Assembly: GCA_041394885.1 (NCBI GenBank)
Contig: JAWKHI010000057.1
Coordinates: 1 to 36,994 of the forward strand
DNA: 36,994 nt
Reading direction: 5' to 3'
DNA from: DSOI01 sp041394885
GTDB taxonomy: Bacteria; Acidobacteriota; Terriglobia; Bryobacterales; Bryobacteraceae
The translations under genes were made by a program, and so were the position numbers. Positions 1 to 8,275 of this stretch are shown here, piece by piece (the first letter of the stretch is position 1; the number at the start of each line of letters is the position of its first letter). The notes beneath the pieces were generated by a model. The model had not been told where the DNA came from. It searched no databases and saw only the letters and a list, made by a program, of their open reading frames with translations.

Positions 1-1488
1 CTGCGGCGCGTGTTTTCCGCCGTGGCCGAGGTGCATGCCGGCGGCGGCCATGTGCGGGATTCGAGCCCGGAACGAATCGGGATCGCCGACGACGGGACCG
101 TGGAACTCGACTGGGTCCGCGATGACGAGAGCATGAGCGGTACGACGATCGCGGCGTCGGATCCGCAGTACAGCGCGCCTGAATCGTTCGCCGACAGCGG
201 ACTGCAGACGCCGAACGCGCGGCAACTTCGGGACATCTACGTGCTCGGGATGGTGGCGACGGAGATGCTGCTGGGTCGCCGCGAGTTCGGGCGGCAGTTC
301 CACGGCGTGGTGGCGGAGGCGGCCGTGGGATGGATGCGCTGGCACCTGGACCCATCGAGCGTGGCGCCGTCGCTCACCGCCGGTGGGGCCGACATCCCGG
401 CGGGCCTGAGCCAGGCAGTGGCTGGAATGCTGGCCAAGGATCCCGCCCGGCGGCCGCAAAGCCTCGCGCCGGTCATCGCCGAGATGGACCGTGTGGTGGA
501 CCGCCTGGACCAAACCGTTCCGCAAACGATGCAGACACGGGAAGTGGTGATGCCGGCACCGCTCCCGGAACCGGCGTCGCGGTTTCCCCGTTGGGCCGCC
601 GCGTTGCTGGCTTTGGCGCCGTTGGCGGGGTTGGCCGGAGCGGCGTGGTGGTTCTATCCGTCGCTACGCGCGCTGATCCCAAGAGCGGCAGAGCCGGTGG
701 CGCGGGCCCCGGAGAAGGAGCCAGAGAACCAAGTCAGTACAAGCGCCGAAAAAAAAGATGAGGGAAAACCCGAGGCAACTCCGCAGTTAGGACAAGACCA
801 GCAGCGAGGAGAGCCCATGACGGTTGACCCAAGATTTCCGAAGAGCCTGTTTTTTCCGAGCGGCGACATGATGCTGATCGCGCCCGCGGCGGAGGGGCCC
901 GGCGAACCGTACTACCTGGACCGTTACGAGGTGACCAACGCGGCCTATCGCGCATTTTGCCAGGAGACCAAGCACAAGTTCCCTGCCCCGCCCGATTGGG
1001 AGCGCGACTATGCCAACAAAGACAGCCATCCCGTGCTCAACGTCTCCTGGAACGACGCGGCGGCGTTCGCGGCATGGGCAGGCAAACGGATTCCGACCGA
1101 ACAGGAGTGGGAGCACGCGGCACGCGGTCCTGACCGGATGCAGTTTCCCTGGGGGAACACGATGAACGAGACAGGGGCGAATCTGGCGGGGCCGGACGAG
1201 CATCCCTTCGCGGCGCCGGCTGGATCGATGTTCTACGATCTGAGCCCGTTCGGAGTGGCCGACATGTTGGGCAACGCGTCGGAATGGGTGTCCGGCGACG
1301 CCCCGGCTGGCTTCCATGTGATGAAGGGTTCCAATTTCACGGTGGCGCCCGCCGACGCCGGGTTAACCCGCCGGGTACCGGTTCCGGACGCCGGCGGCGG
1401 CTTTGTTCCTGTGGGATTCCGGTGCGCGATGGACGCAGCGAAAGCGGTGCCTGAAAAAGCCCCGGCCGGCGCCGAGGCGAAGAAATAG
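1..1488 (+). CDS. Kinase-like / FGE-like membrane protein, 5' end outside window
   Basis: The reading frame is open from base 1, so the true start lies upstream; the GTG at 10 is probably internal. About 165 residues match the C-lobe of a Hanks-type Ser/Thr kinase: a catalytic-loop-like HVRDSSPER, QYSAPE as the APE motif, RDIYVLGMVATEMLLG as helix F and AKDPARRPQS near the end. The Asn after the catalytic loop is Arg and DFG is LDW, so it may be a pseudokinase. One membrane helix follows (codons about 198-219), then a polar linker, then an FGE/SUMF-type domain (codons about 288-474) with RYEVTNAAYRAFC, NVSWNDAAAFAAW, RIPTEQEWEHAARG, DMLGNASEWV and VGFRCA. The kinase side should be cytoplasmic and the FGE-like side extracytoplasmic. 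It ends 13 bp before a FliA-type sigma gene heading the T3SS block, so a sensing role for that system is possible but unproven. Confidence 0.8.
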   Translation: MRRVFSAVAEVHAGGGHVRDSSPERIGIADDGTVELDWVRDDESMSGTTIAASDPQYSAPESFADSGLQTPNARQLRDIYVLGMVATEMLLGRREFGRQFHGVVAEAAVGWMRWHLDPSSVAPSLTAGGADIPAGLSQAVAGMLAKDPARRPQSLAPVIAEMDRVVDRLDQTVPQTMQTREVVMPAPLPEPASRFPRWAAALLALAPLAGLAGAAWWFYPSLRALIPRAAEPVARAPEKEPENQVSTSAEKKDEGKPEATPQLGQDQQRGEPMTVDPRFPKSLFFPSGDMMLIAPAAEGPGEPYYLDRYEVTNAAYRAFCQETKHKFPAPPDWERDYANKDSHPVLNVSWNDAAAFAAWAGKRIPTEQEWEHAARGPDRMQFPWGNTMNETGANLAGPDEHPFAAPAGSMFYDLSPFGVADMLGNASEWVSGDAPAGFHVMKGSNFTVAPADAGLTRRVPVPDAGGGFVPVGFRCAMDAAKAVPEKAPAGAEAKK

Positions 1489-1501
1489 AGGAGCGGGAGC
1501 G

Positions 1502-2212
1502 ATGCAACCCAACGCCGCGCGCGTCCCGGAACCGGGCGCCCAGGATGCCTTGATTCACTCTCATCTTTCCTACGCACACGCGCTGGCGGCGGAGATCCTT
1601 CGTACCGTGCCTGCGTCGGTGGAACGAAAGGAGCTCGAAAGCGCGGCCGAGCTGGGATTGGCCGAAGCAGCGCGTTCCTTCGACGCCTCGCGCGGTGTAC
1701 AGTTCAAAACCTTCGCTTATTACCGTATCCGCGGATCCATCTACGACAGCCTGCGAAAGATGGGATGGTTTTCGCGCTCGGCCTACCAGGACCTTCGCTT
1801 TCACGCCGCGGCCAATGACTTGATGGCCGATGAGTCGACCGGGCAGCAATCGGAAGGAGTGGACATCGAGGCGCTGGCGGGGTCGGTGGTCCAGTGCTAT
1901 ATGGTTTCGCTCGACGCCGCCCGCCACGACGCGGTGGACCCCGGCGATGGTCCCGAGAAAAAACTCGAGCGCCGTCAGAGTAGCGACATGGTGCGTGAGG
2001 CTCTGAGGAGGCTGCCGGAGAAGAACCGCAAGATACTGGAAGCGTACTACTACCAGGACCGGACGCTCGAAGAGATCGGGGCCGGAATGGGCCTGTCGAA
2101 ATCCTGGCTGTGCCGGATGCACGCCAAAAGCATCGAATTGATGCGGGAAGCGATGGCGGAATTGACGCGCGCGCCGAAGCCGGCCGCAACCGCAGGGGCC
2201 GGCGGCCGATAA
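1502..2212 (+). CDS. Sigma-70 factor, FliA/SigD type
   Basis: This 236-residue alternative sigma factor should direct RNA polymerase to a dedicated promoter set. Region 2 is seen in GLAEAARSFDASRGVQFKTF and AYYRIRGSIYDSLRKM, which matches the FliA/WhiG/SigB consensus. Region 4 is a helix-turn-helix (ALRRLPEKNRKILEAYYYQD followed by TLEEIGAGMGLSKSWLCRMH). The middle is a variable linker, with no clear region 3. The ATG at 1502 is chosen because AGGAGCGGGAG lies just upstream and the start falls after the preceding stop; an upstream in-frame extension would overlap that gene. Its place directly before sctI suggests it controls this T3SS, as FliA does for late flagellar genes. That role is inferred from position. 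Confidence 0.88.
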   Translation: MQPNAARVPEPGAQDALIHSHLSYAHALAAEILRTVPASVERKELESAAELGLAEAARSFDASRGVQFKTFAYYRIRGSIYDSLRKMGWFSRSAYQDLRFHAAANDLMADESTGQQSEGVDIEALAGSVVQCYMVSLDAARHDAVDPGDGPEKKLERRQSSDMVREALRRLPEKNRKILEAYYYQDRTLEEIGAGMGLSKSWLCRMHAKSIELMREAMAELTRAPKPAATAGAGGR

Positions 2213-2223
2213 CAGGGTCGGCT

Positions 2224-2772
2224 ATGGATCCCATTCGAAAAGCAGGAATCGGCCCGGTGGCGCCGGGCGCGGGCGGTCCGGACCCGGCGCTCGGCAAGCG
2301 CGACAACGCAAAGTTCGAGCAGGTGAAGAACAAGGCGGCGGAGCAGCCGGGAGAGACCAAGGCTGCGCCTGCGCTGCCGGACCCGGTGACGAGCGTATCG
2401 CCCGGCGAGCAGAAGAAGCTGCTTTCGGATCTTCGCCAGCGCGTGGAGACCTCCGGCGCGCGATCGCCCCAGGAGTTGTTTCGCGCGGAGATGGATCGTA
2501 CGCGGGTGAGCCTGCAGAAGCTGCGCAAGCAAGTGGACACGATCCCGAAGAATCCCGCGGCGCCGGGGCTGCGGCAGCGGCTCGAGTCGCTCGAAGCGTC
2601 GTTTTCGGGCTCAGAAAAAATGTTGGCGGGCATGCAGAACCTCGACAGCCCGAAAGAATTGATGCGGATGCAGATGCAGATCTACAGCATGACGCAGAAC
2701 CTGGAGCTGGTCTCCAAGGTGGTGGAGCAGGTGGGCAGCGGCACCAAGCAACTGTTGCAGACACAGATATGA
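2224..2772 (+). CDS. sctI: T3SS inner rod protein SctI-like
   Basis: This 182-residue protein has a low-complexity N-terminal part rich in Ala, Pro and Gly. Two helical segments follow. The last 40 residues (SPKELMRMQMQIYSMTQ, then LVSKVVEQVGSGTKQLLQTQ) fit the C-terminal pattern of YscI/PrgJ inner rod subunits: a 'dPeellrlQ' start and a 'LLktQ' end. SctI forms the rod joining the export gate to the needle and is itself secreted. It overlaps sctJ by 4 bp (ATGA), the expected pairing. It is longer than typical SctI (about 80-140 aa) because of the N-terminal extension. Most of the confidence comes from the C-terminus and synteny. Confidence 0.72.
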   Translation: MDPIRKAGIGPVAPGAGGPDPALGKRDNAKFEQVKNKAAEQPGETKAAPALPDPVTSVSPGEQKKLLSDLRQRVETSGARSPQELFRAEMDRTRVSLQKLRKQVDTIPKNPAAPGLRQRLESLEASFSGSEKMLAGMQNLDSPKELMRMQMQIYSMTQNLELVSKVVEQVGSGTKQLLQTQI

Positions 2773-3593
2773 ACGATTCACGAAAGAGGATGGAGGCCCC
2801 GCAACCGATGCGAAGAAATCTTGCCGTGGTGTTGATTCTGGCTGCTTCCCTAGGGTCCTGCCTGAAGCACGAACTTCACGCCGGCTTGAGCGAACACGAG
2901 TCCCAGGAGATCATCGTGCTGCTGGAAGAACACGGCTTGCGTGGCATCCGCAATATGGAGACGGGCAAGAAGCAGGAAAAGGGTGAACCCACCTGGACGG
3001 TGTCGGTGCAGGGCGGCTCCCAGGAATTGGTGCAGGCGTGGCGGGTGCTACTCGACAACGGCCTGCCGCGGGAGCGGGTGAAGGGTTTCGAGCAGGTGTA
3101 TGAGAACTCGGGCCTCATCCCAACGCCGGGTGAGGAAAAAGCGCGCCTCCTGACGGCGCTTTCGGGAGAGCTTTCTAAGACTCTGCGATCGCTCTCCGGG
3201 GTGGCCGATGCACGGGTTCATGTGGTGATTCCCGAGAACAGTCCGCTTGTGGACCGGGCGCAGTGGAGCCCCACCACGGCCTCGGTGCTGATCAAGCACA
3301 CCGGCGCCACACCGCCGGTGGACGAAGCCGGAATCAAGAACCTGGTGTCGCGAGGAGTGGAAGGGTTGCAGCCGGATCACGTGGCGGTGTTGTTCCAGAG
3401 AATCACTCCTAAGCCCGCGCCCGCGCGCGATTTGCGGTGGCTGCTGGGGAACGAGATTCTGCTGGTCGGTTCGCTCGGCGTCGCCGTGGTGGCTTCGCTC
3501 GGCTTACTGGCGCTCATTGCCAAGTCACGCTGGCAAAGGAAGCGAGTGGAAGATCTGCGCGCTCAGCTCGAAGAGGCCCGCAAGGCGGCGTGA
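2769..3593 (+). CDS. sctJ: T3SS inner-membrane ring lipoprotein SctJ
   Basis: This is a YscJ/PrgK-family protein that forms the inner-membrane ring. It has a lipoprotein signal (NLAVVLILAASLGSC) with Cys31 as acylation site, the two ring-building domains (SEHESQEIIVLLEEHGL, and later ELSKTLRSLSGVADARVHVV with IPENSP), and a C-terminal membrane helix at about residues 226-251. The length (274 aa) fits SctJ and not the roughly 550-aa FliF, which is the main reason to call the locus an injectisome. The ATG at 2769 overlaps the sctI stop. An ATG at 2808 with GGAGG 11 bp upstream would give a more typical lipoprotein signal and may be the real start. Confidence 0.92.
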   Translation: MNDSRKRMEAPQPMRRNLAVVLILAASLGSCLKHELHAGLSEHESQEIIVLLEEHGLRGIRNMETGKKQEKGEPTWTVSVQGGSQELVQAWRVLLDNGLPRERVKGFEQVYENSGLIPTPGEEKARLLTALSGELSKTLRSLSGVADARVHVVIPENSPLVDRAQWSPTTASVLIKHTGATPPVDEAGIKNLVSRGVEGLQPDHVAVLFQRITPKPAPARDLRWLLGNEILLVGSLGVAVVASLGLLALIAKSRWQRKRVEDLRAQLEEARKAA

Positions 3594-3607
3594 GGAGCGC
3601 ATCGTGA

Positions 3608-3949
3608 ATGAGCGGCCACAACGTCCTGCTTCTTCTCCTCGCGGCCAAGGCTCCCGATCGCGCGGCGCGGATGTTGGCGTTGTCCGATCCGGCGGCCGGC
3701 GCGGGGCGCACCGAAGCACTGAGGGCGATCCAATCGCTCACGCCGGCGGAGATCGAGCAGCGCTTGGAAGAGGCCGCCGGCGAACAGAATCGCCGCTTCG
3801 AACAATGGACGCGTGCGCGATTCGGGGCCGAATGGCACCGGTTTCCGCCCCGGTTCCGGCGGCATCTGGCGATGGAATGGTGCGACCATGACAGACCGAA
3901 TCCTGCGAAACCCTCAGAGCCAACGGATCCTCAAACAGGATCAGTTTGA
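3608..3949 (+). CDS. Small hypothetical protein in the sctK position
   Basis: A 113-residue protein with no domain I recognise. It has a hydrophobic N-terminus (HNVLLLLLAAKAPDRAARML), a helical, charged middle (TPAEIEQRLEEAAGEQNRRF) and a proline-rich tail. AGGAG lies about 9 bp before the ATG. It sits between sctJ and sctL and overlaps sctL by 62 bp. In Ysc-type systems this slot holds the poorly conserved sorting-platform protein SctK, so that is a positional guess only. The large overlap lowers confidence in the 3' end. Confidence 0.5.
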   Translation: MSGHNVLLLLLAAKAPDRAARMLALSDPAAGAGRTEALRAIQSLTPAEIEQRLEEAAGEQNRRFEQWTRARFGAEWHRFPPRFRRHLAMEWCDHDRPNPAKPSEPTDPQTGSV

Positions 3950-4493
3950 GGCGGCCGGCGACGCGGCGTCGGTATTGGAGCAGGCGCGGCTGGAAGCGGC
4001 GGCCATCGTGGCGCAGTCCCGGACGGAAGTGGAACGGGCCTGCGAGGAAGGCCGGGAGCGCGGCTACCAGGATGGTCTCACCCAATGGAACGAGGCCGTG
4101 CGTGACGTGCTCAACGCCCGCCAAAGCTATTTGGCCGCCAGCGAGCCAGAGATCGTGAAGCTGGCGGTGAAGGTGGCCGAGAAGATTCTGGGCGCACAGT
4201 TGCGGTTGGATCCGAATGCCATCAACGGCATTGTGGAAGAGGCACTTCGTGGCGTCCGCGCGGACCGTTCCATCACGATCGCCGTTCATCCCGACGCGTT
4301 GGAGAGTGTCCGGGCCGAAGTGGGGCGCCTGGAATCGATGGCAGGCGCGGACTGCCGGATACGGGTAGCCGGACGCGCATCGGTGAGCGCCGGTGGATGC
4401 ATCATTGAAACCGATTTCGGATCCATCGACGCGCGGCTGGAAGTGCAACTGCGGTGCCTGGAGCAGATCCTGTTGCGCGAGTTGAGAGACTGA
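3888..4493 (+). CDS. sctL: T3SS ATPase stator SctL (FliH/YscL family)
   Basis: This 201-residue cytoplasmic protein should link the ATPase SctN to the sorting platform and regulate it. The family pattern is visible: a helical stretch (SVLEQARLEAAAIVAQSRTE) with small residues at regular spacing, a charged coiled coil with GRERGYQDGL, then the conserved EPEIVKLAVKVAEKILGAQL and a C-terminal domain (IAVHPDALESVRAEV, AGGCIIETDFGSIDARLEVQ). The ATG at 3888 is chosen because the family-like sequence starts there; the open frame upstream lies inside the previous gene. It stops 2 bp before sctN. Confidence 0.9.
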   Translation: MTDRILRNPQSQRILKQDQFEAAGDAASVLEQARLEAAAIVAQSRTEVERACEEGRERGYQDGLTQWNEAVRDVLNARQSYLAASEPEIVKLAVKVAEKILGAQLRLDPNAINGIVEEALRGVRADRSITIAVHPDALESVRAEVGRLESMAGADCRIRVAGRASVSAGGCIIETDFGSIDARLEVQLRCLEQILLRELRD

Positions 4494-4495
4494 CC

Positions 4496-5815
4496 ATGCC
4501 GCTGTCGAAGCTCAACTCGCTATTCGACGCCATTGACCGCTCCACACCCGTGGAGGTGAAGGGCCGCGTGAGGGAAGTGGTGGGCCTTCTGGTGCGGGCC
4601 ACGATGCCGGACGCGCGTGTGGGCGAGCTGTGCCTGATCCAGACGGGCCGGTCCGGCACGCCCGTGAAGGCGGAGGTGGTGGGCTTCCAGGGCGCCGATG
4701 TGCTGCTGATGCCGTTGGGTGATTTGGTGGACATCGGTCCGCAGAGCGAGGTGATACCGACGGGCGGGTGCCTCACGGTTCCGGCCGGGGACGCTCTATT
4801 GGGGCGGGTGCTCAATGGACTGGGCGAGCCGATGGACGAAGAATTCGCGGGCCCACTGAACGCGACGGCTCGCTATCCCGTTTATGGCCATCCGCCGGAT
4901 CCGCTGCGGAGGCAGCGCGTCACCAGGCCGATTACGATTGGCGTCCGCGCGATCGACTCGATGCTGACGTGCGGCGAAGGCCAGCGGATCGGTCTGTTCG
5001 CGGCGGCGGGCGTGGGAAAGAGCACGCTGCTCGGAATGATCGCGCGGAACGCGAACGCCGACGTGAATGTGATTGTGCTGGTGGGCGAGCGCGGGCGCGA
5101 GGTGCGGGATTTCCTGGAGCACGATCTTGGCCCGGAGGGAATGAAGCGATCCGTGGTGGTTTGCGCCACGTCGGACCGTCCCTCGCTGGTTCGGCTGAAG
5201 TCCGCCTACGTGGGTACGGCGATTGCGGAATATTTCCGGAATCAGGGCAAGCGCGTCATGTTGATGATGGATTCCGTGACGCGGTTCGCCCGCGCGCAAC
5301 GCGAAGTAGGCCTGGCGTGCGGCGAACCACCGGCACGGGCGGGATACACGCCCTCGGTGTTCGCGGAACTGCCGAAACTGCTGGAACGCGCCGGAAACTC
5401 GGAGGCCGGTTCCATCACGGCGTTCTATACGGTGTTGGTGGCCGGCGACGATATGAACGAGCCCGTGGCCGACGAAGTACGTTCCATCCTCGATGGGCAC
5501 ATTATCCTGTCGCGGGATCACGCCGCGCGCGGGCATTATCCGGCCATCGACACACTGCAATCGGTGAGCCGGGTGATGAACGCGGTGGCTACGGGTCCGC
5601 ACAAGACGGCGGCGAGGAAATTTCGCGAAACGCTGGCGACCTACGAAAAGCAGAAGGATCTCATCCTGCTGGGGGCGTATGAACGCGGCGCGGACGCGCG
5701 GGTGGATTTCGCGATTTCGAAGATCGAGGAGATGGAGGAGTTCCTCAAGCAGGCCACCGATGAACAGGCGGGATTCGAGGACACAGTCTCGCGGCTGGAG
5801 GCGATGTTTGCATGA
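4496..5815 (+). CDS. sctN: T3SS ATPase SctN (YscN/FliI family)
   Basis: This 439-residue ATPase unfolds substrates and releases them from chaperones at the export gate. It has the N-terminal beta-barrel domain (about 1-95), the P-loop GLFAAAGVGKSTLLGMIAR (Lys175), the catalytic-Glu motif GERGREVRDF (Glu198), Walker B VMLMMDSVTRFARAQRE (Asp259) and the family signature PPARAGYTPSVFAELPKLLE. The usual GSG of the P-loop is AAG here, which keeps the essential GKS. Length and motif order are normal. The start 2 bp after the sctL stop fits the family N-terminus. The stop overlaps sctO as ATGA, indicating translational coupling. Confidence 0.96.
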   Translation: MPLSKLNSLFDAIDRSTPVEVKGRVREVVGLLVRATMPDARVGELCLIQTGRSGTPVKAEVVGFQGADVLLMPLGDLVDIGPQSEVIPTGGCLTVPAGDALLGRVLNGLGEPMDEEFAGPLNATARYPVYGHPPDPLRRQRVTRPITIGVRAIDSMLTCGEGQRIGLFAAAGVGKSTLLGMIARNANADVNVIVLVGERGREVRDFLEHDLGPEGMKRSVVVCATSDRPSLVRLKSAYVGTAIAEYFRNQGKRVMLMMDSVTRFARAQREVGLACGEPPARAGYTPSVFAELPKLLERAGNSEAGSITAFYTVLVAGDDMNEPVADEVRSILDGHIILSRDHAARGHYPAIDTLQSVSRVMNAVATGPHKTAARKFRETLATYEKQKDLILLGAYERGADARVDFAISKIEEMEEFLKQATDEQAGFEDTVSRLEAMFA

Positions 5816-6291
5816 AGTTCTCCTACCGCTTGCAGACGCTGCTCGATCGCAAGGCGGAGGAACAGGAACAAGCCGAGCGGGCCTTGGCGTCGGCGCAGGG
5901 CGAACTGCGGGTGCAGCGGGAGCGGCTGGAGGCGGAACGGCGAAACCAGGAGGAGATAGCCGCACGCCGGGATGCGTTCCGGCGGCAGCCGCCGGCGACG
6001 GTGACCGCGGAGGCGATGCGATACCGGGCGGATTATCTCCGCGGCCTGGATTACGATCTGGACCAAGCCAAGGACGCTGTCTACGCGCAGCGCTACGCGG
6101 TGGAGGAGGCCGAGGAGAAACTGGAGCAGGCGCGCGCGACGCTCGCCGAAGCGACGCGCCAGGCCGAGGTGCTTCGCAAGCATCGCGACAAGGCGGAGAG
6201 CCGATGGAAACGCGAGGCGGAGCGCAAGGAAGAGCTCGAGCAGGAAGAAATCGGCTCGGTGATGTTTGAAATGCGCCGGAGGCCGTCATGA
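5812..6291 (+). CDS. sctO: T3SS stalk protein SctO (FliJ/YscO family)
   Basis: A 159-residue protein that is almost entirely charged coiled coil. It opens with the FliJ-like signature MKFSYRLQTLLDRKAEEQEQ. SctO/FliJ inserts into the SctN hexamer like the gamma subunit of F1 and contacts SctV. Identification rests on the N-terminus, the two long antiparallel helices and the place right after sctN. It overlaps both neighbours by 4 bp (ATGA at 5812 and ATGA at 6288). The N-terminus looks more like FliJ than YscO, in keeping with other flagellar-like traits here. Confidence 0.87.
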   Translation: MKFSYRLQTLLDRKAEEQEQAERALASAQGELRVQRERLEAERRNQEEIAARRDAFRRQPPATVTAEAMRYRADYLRGLDYDLDQAKDAVYAQRYAVEEAEEKLEQARATLAEATRQAEVLRKHRDKAESRWKREAERKEELEQEEIGSVMFEMRRRPS

Positions 6292-6851
6292 AAGTCCAAC
6301 AGTCATCCAAACCGGTTCCATCGGACAGCGGAAAACCCGCCGGCACCGGGAAGCCGGGGGGCGAATCGAAGTTCAGCAAGGCGCTGAAGGCCAAGGCCGT
6401 CAAGCCGGAGAGCGCCGATGCCGGCCCGTTGCCGCCCGGGGAGCCCCCGGCGCCATCGCCGTTGGTGGCCCGCGGAAAAGTGGAACAAATGGACGGGCCG
6501 GCACGGGCGCGCACCGTGGACGCGGTGGCTCACGAGATCCAAGTGCACTCGCGGGGTGATCTGCGTGAGGTGAACATACAGTTCGACAGCAAGGTGCTCG
6601 ACGGCTTGGAAGTCCGCATCCGCGCAGAAGGCGGCGCGTTGGCCGTGCAGTTGATCACCAAGACGGCGAACGCCTACGACACCGTCCAAGGCGGCGTGGG
6701 CCAGTTGACCGCTGCGCTGCAATCCAAGGGAATCACTGCCGCGGTTCAGGTGCGGGCGCCCAAGGAACCGGAGCACACACCGCGCGATGGACGCGGCGGC
6801 GGCCAGGGCGGGAATAGCCGGGGCGGCCGCGATCAAGGCGGGCGGCGGTGA
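6288..6851 (+). CDS. sctP: SctP-like protein with FliK-type C-terminal domain and RGG tail
   Basis: A 187-residue protein. The first 85 residues are disordered, rich in Lys, Pro and Gly. Residues about 95-160 resemble the T3S4 substrate-switch domain of FliK/YscP/HpaP (LREVNIQFDSKVLDGLEVRI, ALAVQLITKTANAYDTVQGG, QLTAALQSKGITAAVQVR). SctP/FliK measures needle or hook length and switches export specificity through SctU. The protein is short for a ruler and ends in an unusual Gly/Arg/Gln-rich tail (GRGGGQGGNSRGGRDQGG). It overlaps sctO by ATGA and sctQ by GTGA. The assignment is by pattern and synteny. Confidence 0.7.
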   Translation: MKVQQSSKPVPSDSGKPAGTGKPGGESKFSKALKAKAVKPESADAGPLPPGEPPAPSPLVARGKVEQMDGPARARTVDAVAHEIQVHSRGDLREVNIQFDSKVLDGLEVRIRAEGGALAVQLITKTANAYDTVQGGVGQLTAALQSKGITAAVQVRAPKEPEHTPRDGRGGGQGGNSRGGRDQGGRR

Positions 6852-8275
6852 GCCCACAACCGTTCGCCTATGAATCGGCGCCGCGGTTCACCCGCGCCCA
6901 AGTGGATCTGGTGAATTGGTTTCAACGGGCCGTTCCGGGAGTTTCGGCCTGGCGGCGATGGATCCGGACCGTGCTCGCGGAATCGCTCGAATCGCCGGCC
7001 GAGCCCGTGGTGTGGATCGAGGAAACGCATTGCCTGGGGCAGCGCGACGCGGTGCGGCACGACCTGGCCGCGGGCGTAACGATCATCGGACGGTCTGAGC
7101 AGGCGGGCATCGTGGCGAGCGCACCGGCCATCGCGCGGGAGCACGCGCGGCTTCGCCTGGATGGTCCGGCATGCTCGGTGGAGGATCTCGATTCCAAGGT
7201 CGGGACGTTTCTCGCGGGCAAGCGGATGCAACCGGGGAAACCGGAGGCACTGCGCGATGGCGACAGCTTCACGATCTTTCCTTACAACTACAAACTGCGC
7301 GTGGAGCAGAAGTGGATTCGAGAAGAACGCGTGGACCTGATGGCCGGCACGGCCGTTCCCTGCACCTATGGCTCGTTTCGCTCTTCGTCGGCATCCGGCC
7401 GCGTGATGCGCGGCATCGGGCTCGAGCCGGAAAACACCGGCTTCGTTATGGAACTGGGCCAAGCTTTTGTCGCGGAGTTGGCCCGGCGGACTCTGCATCC
7501 GGTGTCTGGCCGCGCAGGTTCCGCGACAGGCTCGGGTGAGATGGAGGACGCCGCCGCCGAGTACCTGCTGCTGAGCGTCGCCGAACTGGCCAGCCGCGAG
7601 TTTGCGTTCCCGTTCGAGCTTTCGGTGCTACGCGCGGGCGCTACTCCGCCGATTGGGGATGCCGAGCCGGGAGTGGCGTTATCGTGCACGATCGGACTTT
7701 CGCAGCTCAGCGGCGCGATCCGGATCTTTGTACCGCGCCGCGCGCTGGCAGCCATCGAGCGGATGCCGGCCATGTTGGACACGCCGGGGCCAGGTGTAGT
7801 TTGGCGGTGCGCGGTGACGGTAGGCTCAGTAGACCTGAACCGGGACGAACTGGCGTCGCGCGAACGGGGCGACGTGCTTCTCTACACTCCCGCCGCGCAG
7901 CTGCGGCTGCCGGGTGGGCGGGCATATTGGCGCGGCGATCTTGCGAGCGATGGCAACTTTCGGCTCACTCTCGCCGACAACTCGGAAGAGCCCATTATCA
8001 TGTCCGCCGCAATGCCCGACACGATGGATCCCGGAAACCTGGAGGAGGCCCGCCTGGACGCCCTACCCGTGAGACTCAGCATCATCGCCGGCGAGAGAGA
8101 ACTCTCGTTCGCCGAACTGAAACAGCTTTCGCGCGGATCGATCGTCGAACTGGACCGCGGTCCGGCTGACGCGGTGACGATTGCCCTGAACGGCCGGGCG
8201 GCGGGCACGGGTGAACTGGTGCGCATCGACGAAAAGCTGGGTGTGCGCATCCTCTCCTGGAAGGAACCGGCGTGA
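6848..8275 (+). CDS. sctQ: T3SS sorting-platform protein SctQ with embedded FHA domain
   Basis: A 475-residue protein of the cytoplasmic C-ring/sorting platform. The C-terminal SpoA domain (about 405-473) is clear: LPVRLSIIAGERELSFAELK, RGSIVELDRG, NGRAAGTGELVRI and KLGVRILSW. An upstream SpoA1-like segment is GSVDLNRDELASRERGDVLL (about 326-345). Unusually, residues about 78-152 read as an FHA domain: TIIGRSEQAG (Gly81-Arg82), AIAREHARL (His99), DLDSKVGTFLAGKRM and LRDGDSFTI. The pThr-contact Ser (SxxH) is Ala96 and both Asn positions (SNGT, NG) are changed, so phosphothreonine binding may be altered or lost. The GTG start overlaps the sctP stop. It is longer than usual SctQ (about 300-350 aa) because of the FHA part. 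Confidence 0.9.
   Translation: MSPQPFAYESAPRFTRAQVDLVNWFQRAVPGVSAWRRWIRTVLAESLESPAEPVVWIEETHCLGQRDAVRHDLAAGVTIIGRSEQAGIVASAPAIAREHARLRLDGPACSVEDLDSKVGTFLAGKRMQPGKPEALRDGDSFTIFPYNYKLRVEQKWIREERVDLMAGTAVPCTYGSFRSSSASGRVMRGIGLEPENTGFVMELGQAFVAELARRTLHPVSGRAGSATGSGEMEDAAAEYLLLSVAELASREFAFPFELSVLRAGATPPIGDAEPGVALSCTIGLSQLSGAIRIFVPRRALAAIERMPAMLDTPGPGVVWRCAVTVGSVDLNRDELASRERGDVLLYTPAAQLRLPGGRAYWRGDLASDGNFRLTLADNSEEPIIMSAAMPDTMDPGNLEEARLDALPVRLSIIAGERELSFAELKQLSRGSIVELDRGPADAVTIALNGRAAGTGELVRIDEKLGVRILSWKEPA

Noticed and set aside
4796..6514. 572-aa minus-strand frame
   Set aside because: Antisense to sctN and sctO; no domain seen and low-complexity Arg/Pro/Ala content.
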